In this document: positions 16,453 through 23,862 of the stretch, one piece after another
Numbering within the stretch: the stretch's first letter is position 1
How the letters are laid out: every line of letters starts with the position of its first letter
NCBI RefSeq assembly: GCF_002797675.1
Contig: NZ_PGEX01000001.1
Span: forward strand, 868,001-932,000
Origin: Hallerella succinigenes
GTDB taxonomy: Bacteria > Fibrobacterota > Fibrobacteria > Fibrobacterales > Fibrobacteraceae
DNA: 64,000 nt
Direction of reading: 5' to 3'
The notes under the pieces: model-generated
Databases searched by the model: none
Told to the model about the DNA's origin: nothing
What the model saw: the letters and a program-made list of their open reading frames with translations, nothing else
Program-made: the position numbers and the translations under genes

Positions 16453-17610
16453 CTACGTGAGTGAGGCTTGGATGCCCGAGTTCAAGTCTAGAATGAGGTC
16501 GTCCACCTTTTCAATGCCCACCGAGAGGCGAATCAGACCGTCGGTAATGCCCACCTTCTCGCGAATTTCCTTGGGTATCGACGCATGCGTCATGGTAGCC
16601 GGATGGCACACGAGACTTTCAACGCCTCCCAAACTTTCTGCCAGCGAAATCAGTTTCAGGCCCTTGAAAAATTTCCGGACATCGTAATTTCCATTCAGTT
16701 CAAAGGAAATCATGGCACCGCCATTTTTCGCCTGCCGCTTGTTGATTTCGTAGCCCTGAGCCGTCGGGAGCCCCGGATAATAGACCTTCTTGACTGCCTC
16801 CGCAGTTTCCAGATAGCGCGCGATGCGAAGCGCATTTTCTGTATGACGATCCAGGCGAACGCCCAAGGTCTTGATTCCCTGAATCAACAGGAAGGAATCA
16901 AAGGGACCCAGGACCGCACCGACCGCATTCTGCGCAAAAGCCAAGCGGTCGGCAAGTTCCTTGTTGCTTGTCACCGCAAGGCCCGCCACAAGATTGCTGT
17001 GACCGCCCAGATACTTGGTAGCGCTATGCACCACGATATCGGCACCCAATTCCAGCGGTCGCTGCAAGTAGGGAGTCATGAATGTGTTGTCCACAATCGT
17101 CAAAAGGCCATGGTTTTTCGCAATCTGTGCAACCGCCGAAAGGTCCGTTACTGTCAAAAGCGGGTTCGCAGGGCTTTCCACAAAAAAGGCCTTCACATCC
17201 GGCGTAATCTTTGTTTCCAAGGTCTCCAGGTTCGTCGTATCTTCAATGGAATAGTGAATACCCAGATTCTTGAAGACCTTATCCAAGACGCGGAATGTTC
17301 CGCCATACACATTGCTCGAAATAATAAGGCGGTCACCCGCCTTAAAAAGAGAAAGCACTGTAGATGTGGCAGCCATGCCGCTTGCAAAGGCAAAACCCGC
17401 AACGCCCCCTTCAAGCTCTGCAATCAAGGCTTCCAAAGCGGCACGCGTCGGATTCCCGGTACGGGAATATTCCCAGCCCGTATTTTCGCCAAGCCCCGCC
17501 TGCCTGTAAGTAGACGTCTGGTAAATAGGAACGTTCACGGCTCCTGTCGCCTGATCGCCGTCAACGCCCCCGAGGATAAGCTTCGTCTCGATAAATTTTG
17601 AAATGAACAT
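16453..17610 (-). CDS. Cystathionine gamma-lyase/gamma-synthase family PLP enzyme (MccB/MetB-like)
   Basis: The protein has 385 residues. The PLP lysine is Lys199 in HSATKYLGGHSNLVAG; YSRTGNPTR and the SLGGVESLVCHPA block are present. It forms or breaks the C-gamma-S bond of cystathionine or homocysteine. Its place between metY and the mccA-like gene favours cystathionine gamma-lyase, but gamma-synthase activity cannot be excluded from sequence alone. AGAGAGG precedes the ATG, and the gap to metY is 26 bp. Confidence 0.88.
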   Translation of the reverse strand: MFISKFIETKLILGGVDGDQATGAVNVPIYQTSTYRQAGLGENTGWEYSRTGNPTRAALEALIAELEGGVAGFAFASGMAATSTVLSLFKAGDRLIISSNVYGGTFRVLDKVFKNLGIHYSIEDTTNLETLETKITPDVKAFFVESPANPLLTVTDLSAVAQIAKNHGLLTIVDNTFMTPYLQRPLELGADIVVHSATKYLGGHSNLVAGLAVTSNKELADRLAFAQNAVGAVLGPFDSFLLIQGIKTLGVRLDRHTENALRIARYLETAEAVKKVYYPGLPTAQGYEINKRQAKNGGAMISFELNGNYDVRKFFKGLKLISLAESLGGVESLVCHPATMTHASIPKEIREKVGITDGLIRLSVGIEKVDDLILDLNSGIQASLT

Positions 17611-17636
17611 ATCGAAAAGCCTCTCTTCTTTTCAAC

Positions 17637-18923
17637 CTAGATAGCGGCAAAACCGTTTTCCAGGTCGGCGATAATATCTTCATAGTGCTCCGTACCGATA
17701 GAGACACGGATTGTCGCCGGAGTGATATTGGCAGCGGCCAATTCTTCTGGAGTCAGTTCCGCATGGGTCGTCGTGTACGGGTGAACCACCAGGCTCTTCA
17801 CGTCGGCCACGTTGGCAAGCAAGCTAAAGATCTTCAGGTTGTCAATGAACTTAAAGGCTTCTTCCTGACCACCCTTGATGTCGAAGGTAAAGATGGAACC
17901 ACCGCCATTGGGGAAATACTTCTGGTACAGTTCGTGGTCCGGATGGTTCGGCAGGCTCGGGTGATTCACGCGGGAAACCTTCGGGTGCTTGGTGAGATAA
18001 TCCAGAACTTTTTTGGTATTTTCCACATGACGATCCAGGCGCAGCGAGAGGGTTTCAGTCCCCTGCAACAGGAGGAAGGCATTGAAAGGAGAAATGGCAG
18101 CCCCTTCGTCACGGAGGAGAATGGTGCGGATATAAACCACATAGGCAGCAGCGCCCGCGGCCTTGGTAAAAGAGAGACCGTAGCTCTTGTTCACTTCGGT
18201 CAGATGGGGGAACTTACCCGAAGCTTCCCAGTCGAACTTGCCACTGTCCACAATCACGCCGCCGAGAGTCGTACCGTGACCGCCGATAAACTTCGTCGCG
18301 GAATGCACCACGATATCGGCACCATGTTCGATGGGACGAATCAAATACGGCGTTCCAAAGGTATTGTCTATGACCAGCGGAATCTTGTTCTTGTGGGCGA
18401 TTGCAGCAATCGCGTCGATATCCGGAATATCGGAATTCGGGTTACCGAGCGTTTCGATAAAGATGAGCTTTGTGTTTTCCTTGATAGCGCTTTCCACGTC
18501 CTTGAGGCTGTGGGTGTCCACGAAGGTCGTTTCAATACCGAAGTCGCGGAGCGTGTGCTGCAACAAGTTGAAGGTGCCACCGTAAACCGTACGCTGGGCC
18601 ACCACGTGATCGCCCTTATGGGCAAGAGCGGTAATCGCATAGGTAATTGCGGCTGCACCACTTGCAAGCGCAAGGCCCGCCACACCGCCTTCCAGCGCGG
18701 CAATACGCTGTTCCAAAACTCCCTGGGTCGTATTGGTAATGCGCCCGTAGACGTTACCCGCATCCTTCAAAGCAAAACGGTCTGCAGCATGCTGAGCATT
18801 GTGGAAAACGTAGGAAGTGGTCTGATAAATAGGAACGGCACGGGAATCGGTCGTGGGATCTGCGGTTTCCTGGCCAACGTGAATCTGGAGGGTTTCAAAA
18901 TGAAGTTTGTTCTGGGTCGTCAT
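17637..18923 (-). CDS. metY: O-acetylhomoserine sulfhydrylase
   Basis: The 428-residue PLP enzyme converts O-acetylhomoserine and sulfide to homocysteine. The PLP lysine is in [16 protein letters not shown], and the family insert [17 protein letters not shown], which separates MetY from the shorter MetB group, is present. YGRITNTTQ is the usual phosphate-contact region. AAAGGA lies 9 nt before the ATG. It is the first gene of the metY-mccB-mccA-ahpD-like run. A near-consensus promoter lies directly upstream, and a longer leader with a short ORF and hairpins extends toward the LysR gene. Confidence 0.92.
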   Translation of the reverse strand: MTTQNKLHFETLQIHVGQETADPTTDSRAVPIYQTTSYVFHNAQHAADRFALKDAGNVYGRITNTTQGVLEQRIAALEGGVAGLALASGAAAITYAITALAHKGDHVVAQRTVYGGTFNLLQHTLRDFGIETTFVDTHSLKDVESAIKENTKLIFIETLGNPNSDIPDIDAIAAIAHKNKIPLVIDNTFGTPYLIRPIEHGADIVVHSATKFIGGHGTTLGGVIVDSGKFDWEASGKFPHLTEVNKSYGLSFTKAAGAAAYVVYIRTILLRDEGAAISPFNAFLLLQGTETLSLRLDRHVENTKKVLDYLTKHPKVSRVNHPSLPNHPDHELYQKYFPNGGGSIFTFDIKGGQEEAFKFIDNLKIFSLLANVADVKSLVVHPYTTTHAELTPEELAAANITPATIRVSIGTEHYEDIIADLENGFAAI

Positions 18924-18941
18924 GATAAGAATTCCTTTTAG

Positions 18942-18970
18942 ATTATAGCGGGCAACCGGTTTTTACTCAA
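18942..18970 (-). promoter_or_regulatory. Proximal promoter of metY
   Basis: On the minus strand -35 TTGAGT and -10 TATAAT are 17 nt apart. Transcription would begin about 12 nt before the metY ribosome binding site. The -35 overlaps a 7-bp hairpin (GGTTTTT/AAAAACC). Confidence 0.5.
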
Positions 18971-18999
18971 AAACCTAGGTCACTCCATTTTTTTTGAAA

Positions 19000-19059
19000 T
19001 GTCCTTTTAGCTCTTTTTTTTCTAGCGGGTGAGCCTTCAGGACAAAAGGCTCTGGCTAG
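19000..19059 (-). promoter_or_regulatory. Structured leader candidate: hairpin with possible pseudoknot upstream of metY
   Basis: On the minus strand, 19059-19022 folds as outer stem CTAGC/GCTAG and inner stem GAGCCTT/AAGGCTC with loop TTGTCCTG. Six loop bases (TGTCCT) are complementary to AGGACA at 19005-19000, with an A-rich linker between them. This is the layout of an H-type pseudoknot. It is not followed by a U-run, so it is not a plain terminator. I matched it to no known riboswitch class. Confidence 0.4.
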
Positions 19060-19109
19060 TTGAATTTCAAAATGCCTTTCGGCATTCGACAATCACTATC
19101 ACACATCAT
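19056..19109 (-). CDS. Possible Met/Cys-rich leader peptide upstream of metY
   Basis: This is a 17-codon ORF, MMCDSDCRMPKGILKFN, ending in TAG. It has a strong ribosome binding site (AAGGAG, 5 nt before ATG). Five of 17 residues are Met or Cys. A hairpin with a GAAA tetraloop (AATGCC/GGCATT, 19071-19086) lies inside it, and a second hairpin begins at its stop codon. The ORF lies between a candidate LysR operator and metY, so it could sense Met- or Cys-tRNA charging by ribosome stalling. Expression is unproven, and the proximal metY promoter would bypass it. Confidence 0.5.
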   Translation of the reverse strand: MMCDSDCRMPKGILKFN

Positions 19110-19149
19110 AGGCGCTCCTTCGAATGCTTAGGAAATCAAAAACATTTTC

Positions 19150-19176
19150 AATTACCTATCAATCTTGTAGGCTTTA
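19150..19176. promoter_or_regulatory. Candidate LysR-regulator operator upstream of the metY leader
   Basis: AATTACCTA-N9-TAGG at 19150-19171 has the same left arm, same 9-nt spacer and same core as the perfect palindrome at the LysR gene's own start; the outer right arm is degenerate. The site lies about 40 nt upstream of the leader ORF, a usual place for a LysR activator. Confidence 0.6.
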
Positions 19177-19258
19177 AGATAGAATAAGATCGGGCAGAAT
19201 GCAATAGATAGTTCTATACTATATTCTTTTAGCCAGCAATAGATTTTAACTATAATAC

Positions 19259-20185
19259 TCAGGATTTGACGTTATCCAAATAATCCTTCAAGCATTCTAC
19301 ATAACGTTCGCCGACCATTCCCAAAAGCATATTCCGTTTGCAAACGTATCCGATTTCCATCACACAACGCGCTTCATCGCTTTTATCCTTGAAAGGAACC
19401 GCCCGAAAGTCGTCCCCATTCAATTCTTCGCAAATGATACCCGAGCAAAGCGTATAGCCGTTCAATCCAATCATCAAGTTCAACATCGTCGCTCGGTCGT
19501 TGGCTTTGATCGTCCGCTTATATTCATTGGTACTTAAAATTTCTTCCGCAAAGTAAAAAGATCCATCATCCCCCTGTTCAAAAGAAAGGCACGGAAAATC
19601 GTCCAACTGCTTTAGCGTAATAAACTTGTTATTTGCCAAGGGATGCTCCTTCCGCAAATAAACATAAGCCTTGCAATCTATCAACTTATGAAATTCGAGG
19701 TCTCGAGCCTCTAGTAAATTCGCAATGACTTTCCGATTGAAATCGCTCAGGTAAAGAATTCCAATATCGCTTTTGAACGAAGCGACGTCTTCAATGACTT
19801 CCTTTGTACGCGTTTCTCGAATAGCAAAATCATACTTTTCCGTATCGAACTGCTTTACCGTTTCCACAAAGCTTTTCACCGCAAAAGAATAGTGCTGCGT
19901 CGAAACGCCAAACTTCTTTTTGCGCTTGCCGATTTTGCCATACTTTTCAAGAACCGATTCATAATGTTCCATCAGTTCGCGGGAATATGCAATGAACTCC
20001 TCTCCTTCACTCGTCAGCGTAACACCGCGACTTGTTCGGTTAAAAATCAGAATATTCAGTTCATCTTCCAGATCCCGGATTGCCGCCGTCAAAGATGGCT
20101 GGGAAACATAGAGTTTTTCTGTCGCCTTGTTAAAAGATCCGGTTTCCGCAATTCCGACCGCATAACGTAACTGTTGAAGAGTCAT
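19259..20185 (-). CDS. LysR-family transcriptional regulator
   Basis: The protein has 308 residues. The N-terminal winged helix-turn-helix (MTLQQLRYAVGIAETGSFNKA, then YVSQPSLTAAIRDLEDELN) is followed by the two-lobe effector domain. It lies just upstream of the metY leader and divergent from an Rrf2 gene, so a role in sulfur amino acid control similar to CysB, CmbR or YtlI is likely. A perfect 11-bp-arm palindrome overlaps its start codon and -10 element, which points to autoregulation. Palindromes with the same core lie upstream of metY and adh-cysK. The effector might be O-acetylserine or a related metabolite; this is inference. Confidence 0.92.
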   Translation of the reverse strand: MTLQQLRYAVGIAETGSFNKATEKLYVSQPSLTAAIRDLEDELNILIFNRTSRGVTLTSEGEEFIAYSRELMEHYESVLEKYGKIGKRKKKFGVSTQHYSFAVKSFVETVKQFDTEKYDFAIRETRTKEVIEDVASFKSDIGILYLSDFNRKVIANLLEARDLEFHKLIDCKAYVYLRKEHPLANNKFITLKQLDDFPCLSFEQGDDGSFYFAEEILSTNEYKRTIKANDRATMLNLMIGLNGYTLCSGIICEELNGDDFRAVPFKDKSDEARCVMEIGYVCKRNMLLGMVGERYVECLKDYLDNVKS

Positions 20186-20214
20186 AATTACCTACCATTT
20201 GCATAGGTAATTAT
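20184..20214. promoter_or_regulatory. Perfect palindrome at the LysR gene start, probable autoregulatory operator
   Basis: ATAATTACCTA and TAGGTAATTAT form 11-bp perfect arms with a 9-nt spacer. The site covers the start codon and ribosome binding region of the LysR gene. Its right arm overlaps a -10 hexamer, so binding should block transcription. Confidence 0.7.
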
Positions 20215-20237
20215 AGAAAAAGGAATCCCAATCACAA
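20210..20237 (-). promoter_or_regulatory. Promoter of the LysR gene
   Basis: On the minus strand -35 TTGTGA (20237-20232) and -10 TATAAT (20215-20210) are separated by 16 nt. The -10 overlaps the palindrome described at 20184-20214. Confidence 0.5.
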
Positions 20238-20274
20238 GACTTGACCCCATCTAGACGCCAATTTTTTCCAAAAG

Positions 20275-20290
20275 TATTACATTTGTAATA
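20275..20290. promoter_or_regulatory. Inverted repeat abutting the Rrf2 gene start
   Basis: TATTAC-ATTT-GTAATA ends on the first base of the Rrf2 start codon. No ribosome binding site is visible. It could be the regulator's own operator. Confidence 0.35.
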
Positions 20291-20724
20291 TGATTGTATC
20301 CACCAAAGGTCGCTACGCGTTGCGGGTCATGACAGATCTTGCCCAACAGCACAACGACGAATTCATTCCTCTCAAAGACATCGTCACGCGTCAAGGCATT
20401 TCCCAAAAATACGCAGAAGCCATTATGGCGCTGCTTTCCAAAGCAGGGCTGATCGAAGCGACCCGAGGAAAGACAGGTGGATATAGGCTGAACAGAGCTC
20501 CTAAAGATTACATGGTCGGTGAAATTTTACGTGCAACAGAAGGAACGCTCGCCCCTGTCGCCTGCCTTGAAGACGACGCCGTTCCTTGCGCGCACTCCAA
20601 AGTTTGCACGACGCTCCCCCTTTGGACCGAGCTGAATCAAATCGTCACCTCCTTTCTCGACAGCATTTCGTTAGAAGATCTAACGCATAAGCGTATCAAG
20701 TCGAAAGCCGCAACTTCGAAATAA
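20290..20724 (+). CDS. Rrf2-family transcriptional regulator (IscR/CymR-like)
   Basis: The protein has 144 residues. The N-terminal winged helix is MIVSTKGRYALRVMTDLAQQ, with the wing motif GGYRLNRAP. Cys92, Cys100 and Cys106 sit in the region where IscR binds its 2Fe-2S cluster, with slightly wider spacing, so a cluster-sensing role is plausible. Other Rrf2 proteins such as CymR control cysteine synthesis, and the divergent LysR and metY genes make that role equally possible. It has its own terminator and is probably monocistronic. Confidence 0.88.
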   Translation: MIVSTKGRYALRVMTDLAQQHNDEFIPLKDIVTRQGISQKYAEAIMALLSKAGLIEATRGKTGGYRLNRAPKDYMVGEILRATEGTLAPVACLEDDAVPCAHSKVCTTLPLWTELNQIVTSFLDSISLEDLTHKRIKSKAATSK

Positions 20725-20746
20725 AAAAGTGACCTTTTCCTGTCAG

Positions 20747-20779
20747 AAAAAGCCCCGCAATTGCTGCGAGGCTTTTTCT
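20747..20779. terminator. Bidirectional intrinsic terminator (Rrf2 / LytTR genes)
   Basis: The stem AAAAAGCC-C-CGCA / TGCG-A-GGCTTTTT with loop ATTG and one mismatch lies between two converging genes, with T-runs on both strands. Confidence 0.85.
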
Positions 20780-20813
20780 TATCTAGGAGGAAAACAAGCT
20801 CTTGATTTCAAGC

Positions 20814-21578
20814 TTAGAGAGAATGGAGATTGCTCACAAAATTGCGGCTGACCGGTATCACGGAATTATCCTTGTCATGCAGCTTGATTGTGAAATGTCC
20901 ATTCGGCAAACGCTGATATTCCGCGATCGCATCGATTGCAATCAAATGAGCACGGTGAACACGGACAAACTGTCCCGGATCCAAACGCTTTTCCAAATCC
21001 ACCAGAGGAGTTCCAATGATGAACTTTCCATTCGAAGCGTAAACCGTCGTGTACTTGTCTTCACTCTGGAAGCGGAAAACATTTTCAATCGGAATGACCA
21101 CGGTACGGTCGCCGATCTTTGCCTGAATACGACGCAAGTACGGTTGCTTCATGTCCGGAGTGCGGTCGAGAAGACGCTGCACAGCCGATTCTGGGTCCAT
21201 TTCACCCGAAAGGACCTTTCCCAAACGGCGAACCTTGTCCATGCAAATTTTTAAACGGTCTTCTTCGATCGGTTTCAGCAGGTAATCCACCGTATCTTCG
21301 GCAAAAGCTTTAATCGCATATTCATCGTAGGCCGTGGTGAAGACCACCAAGGGATCTTCTTCATCCACTTCTTTAAGCACATCAAAGCCGTTCATATCCG
21401 GCATCTGAATGTCGAGAAAAACCAAATCCGGGCTGCCCGCACGGATTTGCGCTATCGCTTCTTCGCCAGTACTCGCTTCCCCGACAATCGTCACGAGATC
21501 CGAGTAAGATTCCAGCAGTTTACGCATTCTCATGCGTGCCAAAGGCTCATCATCTACGATCAATGTTTTGAATTGCAT
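20814..21578 (-). CDS. LytTR-type response regulator
   Basis: The start is taken as ATG 21578 (MQFKTLIVDDEP); a TTG three codons upstream also exists. This gives 254 residues. The receiver domain has the acidic pair in IVDDEP, the phospho-acceptor Asp in LVFLDIQMPD near residue 56 and the Lys in LLKPI near 107. The C-terminal LytTR DNA-binding domain includes FVRVHRAHLIAID and VIPVSRNF. No histidine kinase gene is in the window, so it is an orphan whose partner must be elsewhere. Targets are unknown. Confidence 0.9.
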   Translation of the reverse strand: MQFKTLIVDDEPLARMRMRKLLESYSDLVTIVGEASTGEEAIAQIRAGSPDLVFLDIQMPDMNGFDVLKEVDEEDPLVVFTTAYDEYAIKAFAEDTVDYLLKPIEEDRLKICMDKVRRLGKVLSGEMDPESAVQRLLDRTPDMKQPYLRRIQAKIGDRTVVIPIENVFRFQSEDKYTTVYASNGKFIIGTPLVDLEKRLDPGQFVRVHRAHLIAIDAIAEYQRLPNGHFTIKLHDKDNSVIPVSRNFVSNLHSL

Positions 21579-21600
21579 AATCTGCAATATACAATCCGAA

Positions 21601-21655
21601 TAAAAAAAAGATCCCGATTTTACTCGCCTTTAGACAAAAGCGGTAAAAATCGGGA
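21601..21655 (-). terminator. Long intrinsic terminator after the Na+ transporter gene
   Basis: The minus strand has a long stem (ATCCCGATTTTTAC paired with GTAAAATCGGGAT) and a smaller inner CGC/GCG step, followed by a run of eight T. Confidence 0.8.
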
Positions 21656-21670
21656 TAAATTGCAATCCGG

Positions 21671-23023
21671 TTAGACCAAACCGCCGATAAAGATGATCAA
21701 AATCAGAATCGGAAGGACAAAGCGGAAGTAATTCTTGAGCCAATACGGAATCTTAAAGCCTTGACCCTTATTCGCTTCCGCAATGTAATTATCAAAGCCC
21801 CAGCCCCACTTGGTTACGCAGAAGAGCAAATACACCAAGGAACCCAACGGAAGCAAGAAATTCGAAACGATAAAATCTTCCGACTCCAGAACGTCACGGT
21901 CACCGATCAGATGCACATCGCTCCAAACATTATAGCCCAAAGCGCACGGGAGCGAAGTAATCAACACAATGACGAAGCAAACCACAGTCGCCTTGCGACG
22001 CGTCCACTTGAAGTCATCGAGGAATCCAGACATCAAATTTTCGAACACCGCAAGCACGGTCGACATACTCGCAAAAATCATGAAGAGGAAGAACGCGGCA
22101 CCCCAGAAACGTCCGCCCGTCATGTTCATAAACACGCGCGGAAGCGTGAGGAAGATAAGGCTCGGACCCGCATCCGGTTGCACACCGAAAGCAAAGCACG
22201 CCGGGAAAATGATCAAGCCCGAAGCAAGAGCGACCATCGTATCCAAAATGCAAATGCGAATCGCTTCACCGCCGAGCGTGTACTTATCCGAAGTATAGGA
22301 ACCAAAGATTTCCATTGCCGCAACGCCCAAAGAAAGAGTGAAGAACGCTTGATTCATCGCAGCGGTAATCACCTTTACAACGCCCTGGCTCTGCACGTTT
22401 TCAAGGCTCGGCACGAGGTAGAAAGAAAGTCCTTCTCCTGCCCCTGGAAGCAGCACACTGTGAACGCCGAGCGCAACGATCAAAATCAAGAGGCCGAGCA
22501 TCATCCACTTGGTCGTGACTTCAAGGCCCTTTTGCACGCCGAAGCTGTTCACCAAAAAGCCGAGAACGGACGTAAGCACCATACAGCCCACAACCTGCAG
22601 CGGATCCGCAAGCATAGAAGAGAAAACATTTGAAACTTCCGAAGCCGGAATGTTCGAAAATGTTCCGCTCGCGAATTTCCAGAAGTAGTTCAGCATCCAT
22701 CCAGCGACTGTTGTATAATACATCATCAACAACAAGCAGCCGAGGAAACAGACATAGCCGTGCAAATGCCACTTGGAGCCTTTCGGTTCCAAAGCGCGGT
22801 AGCCCGAAACCGCCGAACGCTTGGAAGCACGACCGACGGCTAGTTCCATCGTGAGCACCGGAGCGCCCATCAAAATCAAAAAGAGAATGTAGAACAGAAC
22901 AAAGAGGCCGCCACCATTTTGACCTGCGAGGAAGGGGAACTTCCATACGTTACCAATGCCGATTGCACAGCCCGCGGAAACGAGCAAAAATCCTGCTCGG
23001 GATTTAAAACCTTCTCTTGCCAT
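21671..23023 (-). CDS. Sodium-dependent transporter, neurotransmitter:sodium symporter (SNF) family
   Basis: The protein has 450 residues and about 11 membrane helices, as is usual for bacterial members. Helix 1 contains the Na+ and substrate-binding signature AGCAIGIGNVWKFPFLAGQNGGG, given here only in its conserved order GIGNVWKFP. The substrate is probably an amino acid, as in LeuT, Tyt1 and MhsT, but specificity cannot be read from the sequence. GAGGA precedes the start. It lies 6 bp downstream of an inositol-phosphatase-family gene, which suggests co-transcription. Confidence 0.92.
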   Translation of the reverse strand: MAREGFKSRAGFLLVSAGCAIGIGNVWKFPFLAGQNGGGLFVLFYILFLILMGAPVLTMELAVGRASKRSAVSGYRALEPKGSKWHLHGYVCFLGCLLLMMYYTTVAGWMLNYFWKFASGTFSNIPASEVSNVFSSMLADPLQVVGCMVLTSVLGFLVNSFGVQKGLEVTTKWMMLGLLILIVALGVHSVLLPGAGEGLSFYLVPSLENVQSQGVVKVITAAMNQAFFTLSLGVAAMEIFGSYTSDKYTLGGEAIRICILDTMVALASGLIIFPACFAFGVQPDAGPSLIFLTLPRVFMNMTGGRFWGAAFFLFMIFASMSTVLAVFENLMSGFLDDFKWTRRKATVVCFVIVLITSLPCALGYNVWSDVHLIGDRDVLESEDFIVSNFLLPLGSLVYLLFCVTKWGWGFDNYIAEANKGQGFKIPYWLKNYFRFVLPILILIIFIGGLV

Positions 23024-23029
23024 GAATCC

Positions 23030-23824
23030 TCACTTTAAGATTTGTAAAAATTGATCGTGCAAAATTCCATTGCTGAAGAGAGCCTGTTCGCCGTCTTCAA
23101 AGCGAAGCGGTTTTCCGTCGAAGCGCGTCGCTTTGCCGCCCGCTTCTTCCACCAGAAGTGCGATAGCTGCAATATCCCACGGATAACTCATCGTCATCAC
23201 AAAACCATCAAGCGATCCTTGCGCCGTGAACGCTCCTTCGATGACAGCACTGCCGTAGCATTTGACGCGCGTGCAATGTTCTGCTTCGCTTTTGAAATTT
23301 TTCAAATTCTGCGCATTGATTTTTTCCCAATCGCCAACGTTAAAGTCTCCGTTCGAAACGATTGCCTTGGTGAGGTCATCGACCATGCTCACATGGACAT
23401 GTTCCCCGTTTGCAAACGTGCCGCTTCCTTTACACGCAGTGAACATTTTTCCGAGGCCCGGAAGATTCACCACAGCGATAATCGGCTTTGCGCCTGCTTC
23501 TGTATTCTCGACAAGAGCAATCGAAATCCCCCACAAAGGGATTCCACGGCTAAAGTTCACCGTACCGTCCACAGGATCGATAATCCATTCATAGCGGGAG
23601 CCTTCTTTCACATGTCCCGCTTCTTCTGTTCGAATGGAATGCTCCGGAAATTCATTTTGAATATGACCGATGATAATCCGTTCGCTTTCAAAGTCGGCAG
23701 CGGTCACAACATCCTTCGGATTTTTGAATTTGATACTGCCAAGATGTTTTTGCATGGCGAGTGCCGAAGCGCCTGCTTCGTTTGCCCAGGATTGGGCTCT
23801 TTGTAAAATGTCATCTACTTGCAT
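23030..23824 (-). CDS. Inositol monophosphatase-family phosphatase
   Basis: The protein has 264 residues. Metal-binding motifs are RTEEAGH near residue 60, WIIDPVDGTVNFSRG near 79-93 and YPWDIAAIALLVEEAGG near 208-224. This is a Mg2+-dependent, Li+-sensitive sugar phosphatase fold. Substrates could be inositol phosphate, histidinol phosphate or 3'-phosphoadenosine 5'-phosphate (CysQ type). The last option would fit a sulfur-using organism, but the sequence does not decide. It is the first gene of a pair with the transporter. Confidence 0.9.
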   Translation of the reverse strand: MQVDDILQRAQSWANEAGASALAMQKHLGSIKFKNPKDVVTAADFESERIIIGHIQNEFPEHSIRTEEAGHVKEGSRYEWIIDPVDGTVNFSRGIPLWGISIALVENTEAGAKPIIAVVNLPGLGKMFTACKGSGTFANGEHVHVSMVDDLTKAIVSNGDFNVGDWEKINAQNLKNFKSEAEHCTRVKCYGSAVIEGAFTAQGSLDGFVMTMSYPWDIAAIALLVEEAGGKATRFDGKPLRFEDGEQALFSNGILHDQFLQILK

Positions 23825-23862
23825 AATTTAAATTTAGGTATAAAATTTCTAAATTATGCTTT

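Noticed and set aside
17685-18941. A 418-codon plus-strand reading frame
   Set aside because: Antisense to metY, which is certain from its PLP motifs.
18958-18975. Hairpin GGTTTTT/AAAAACC before metY as a terminator
   Set aside because: The stem is AT-rich with only two G-C pairs and is not followed by a T-run on the minus strand; it overlaps a promoter -35 instead.
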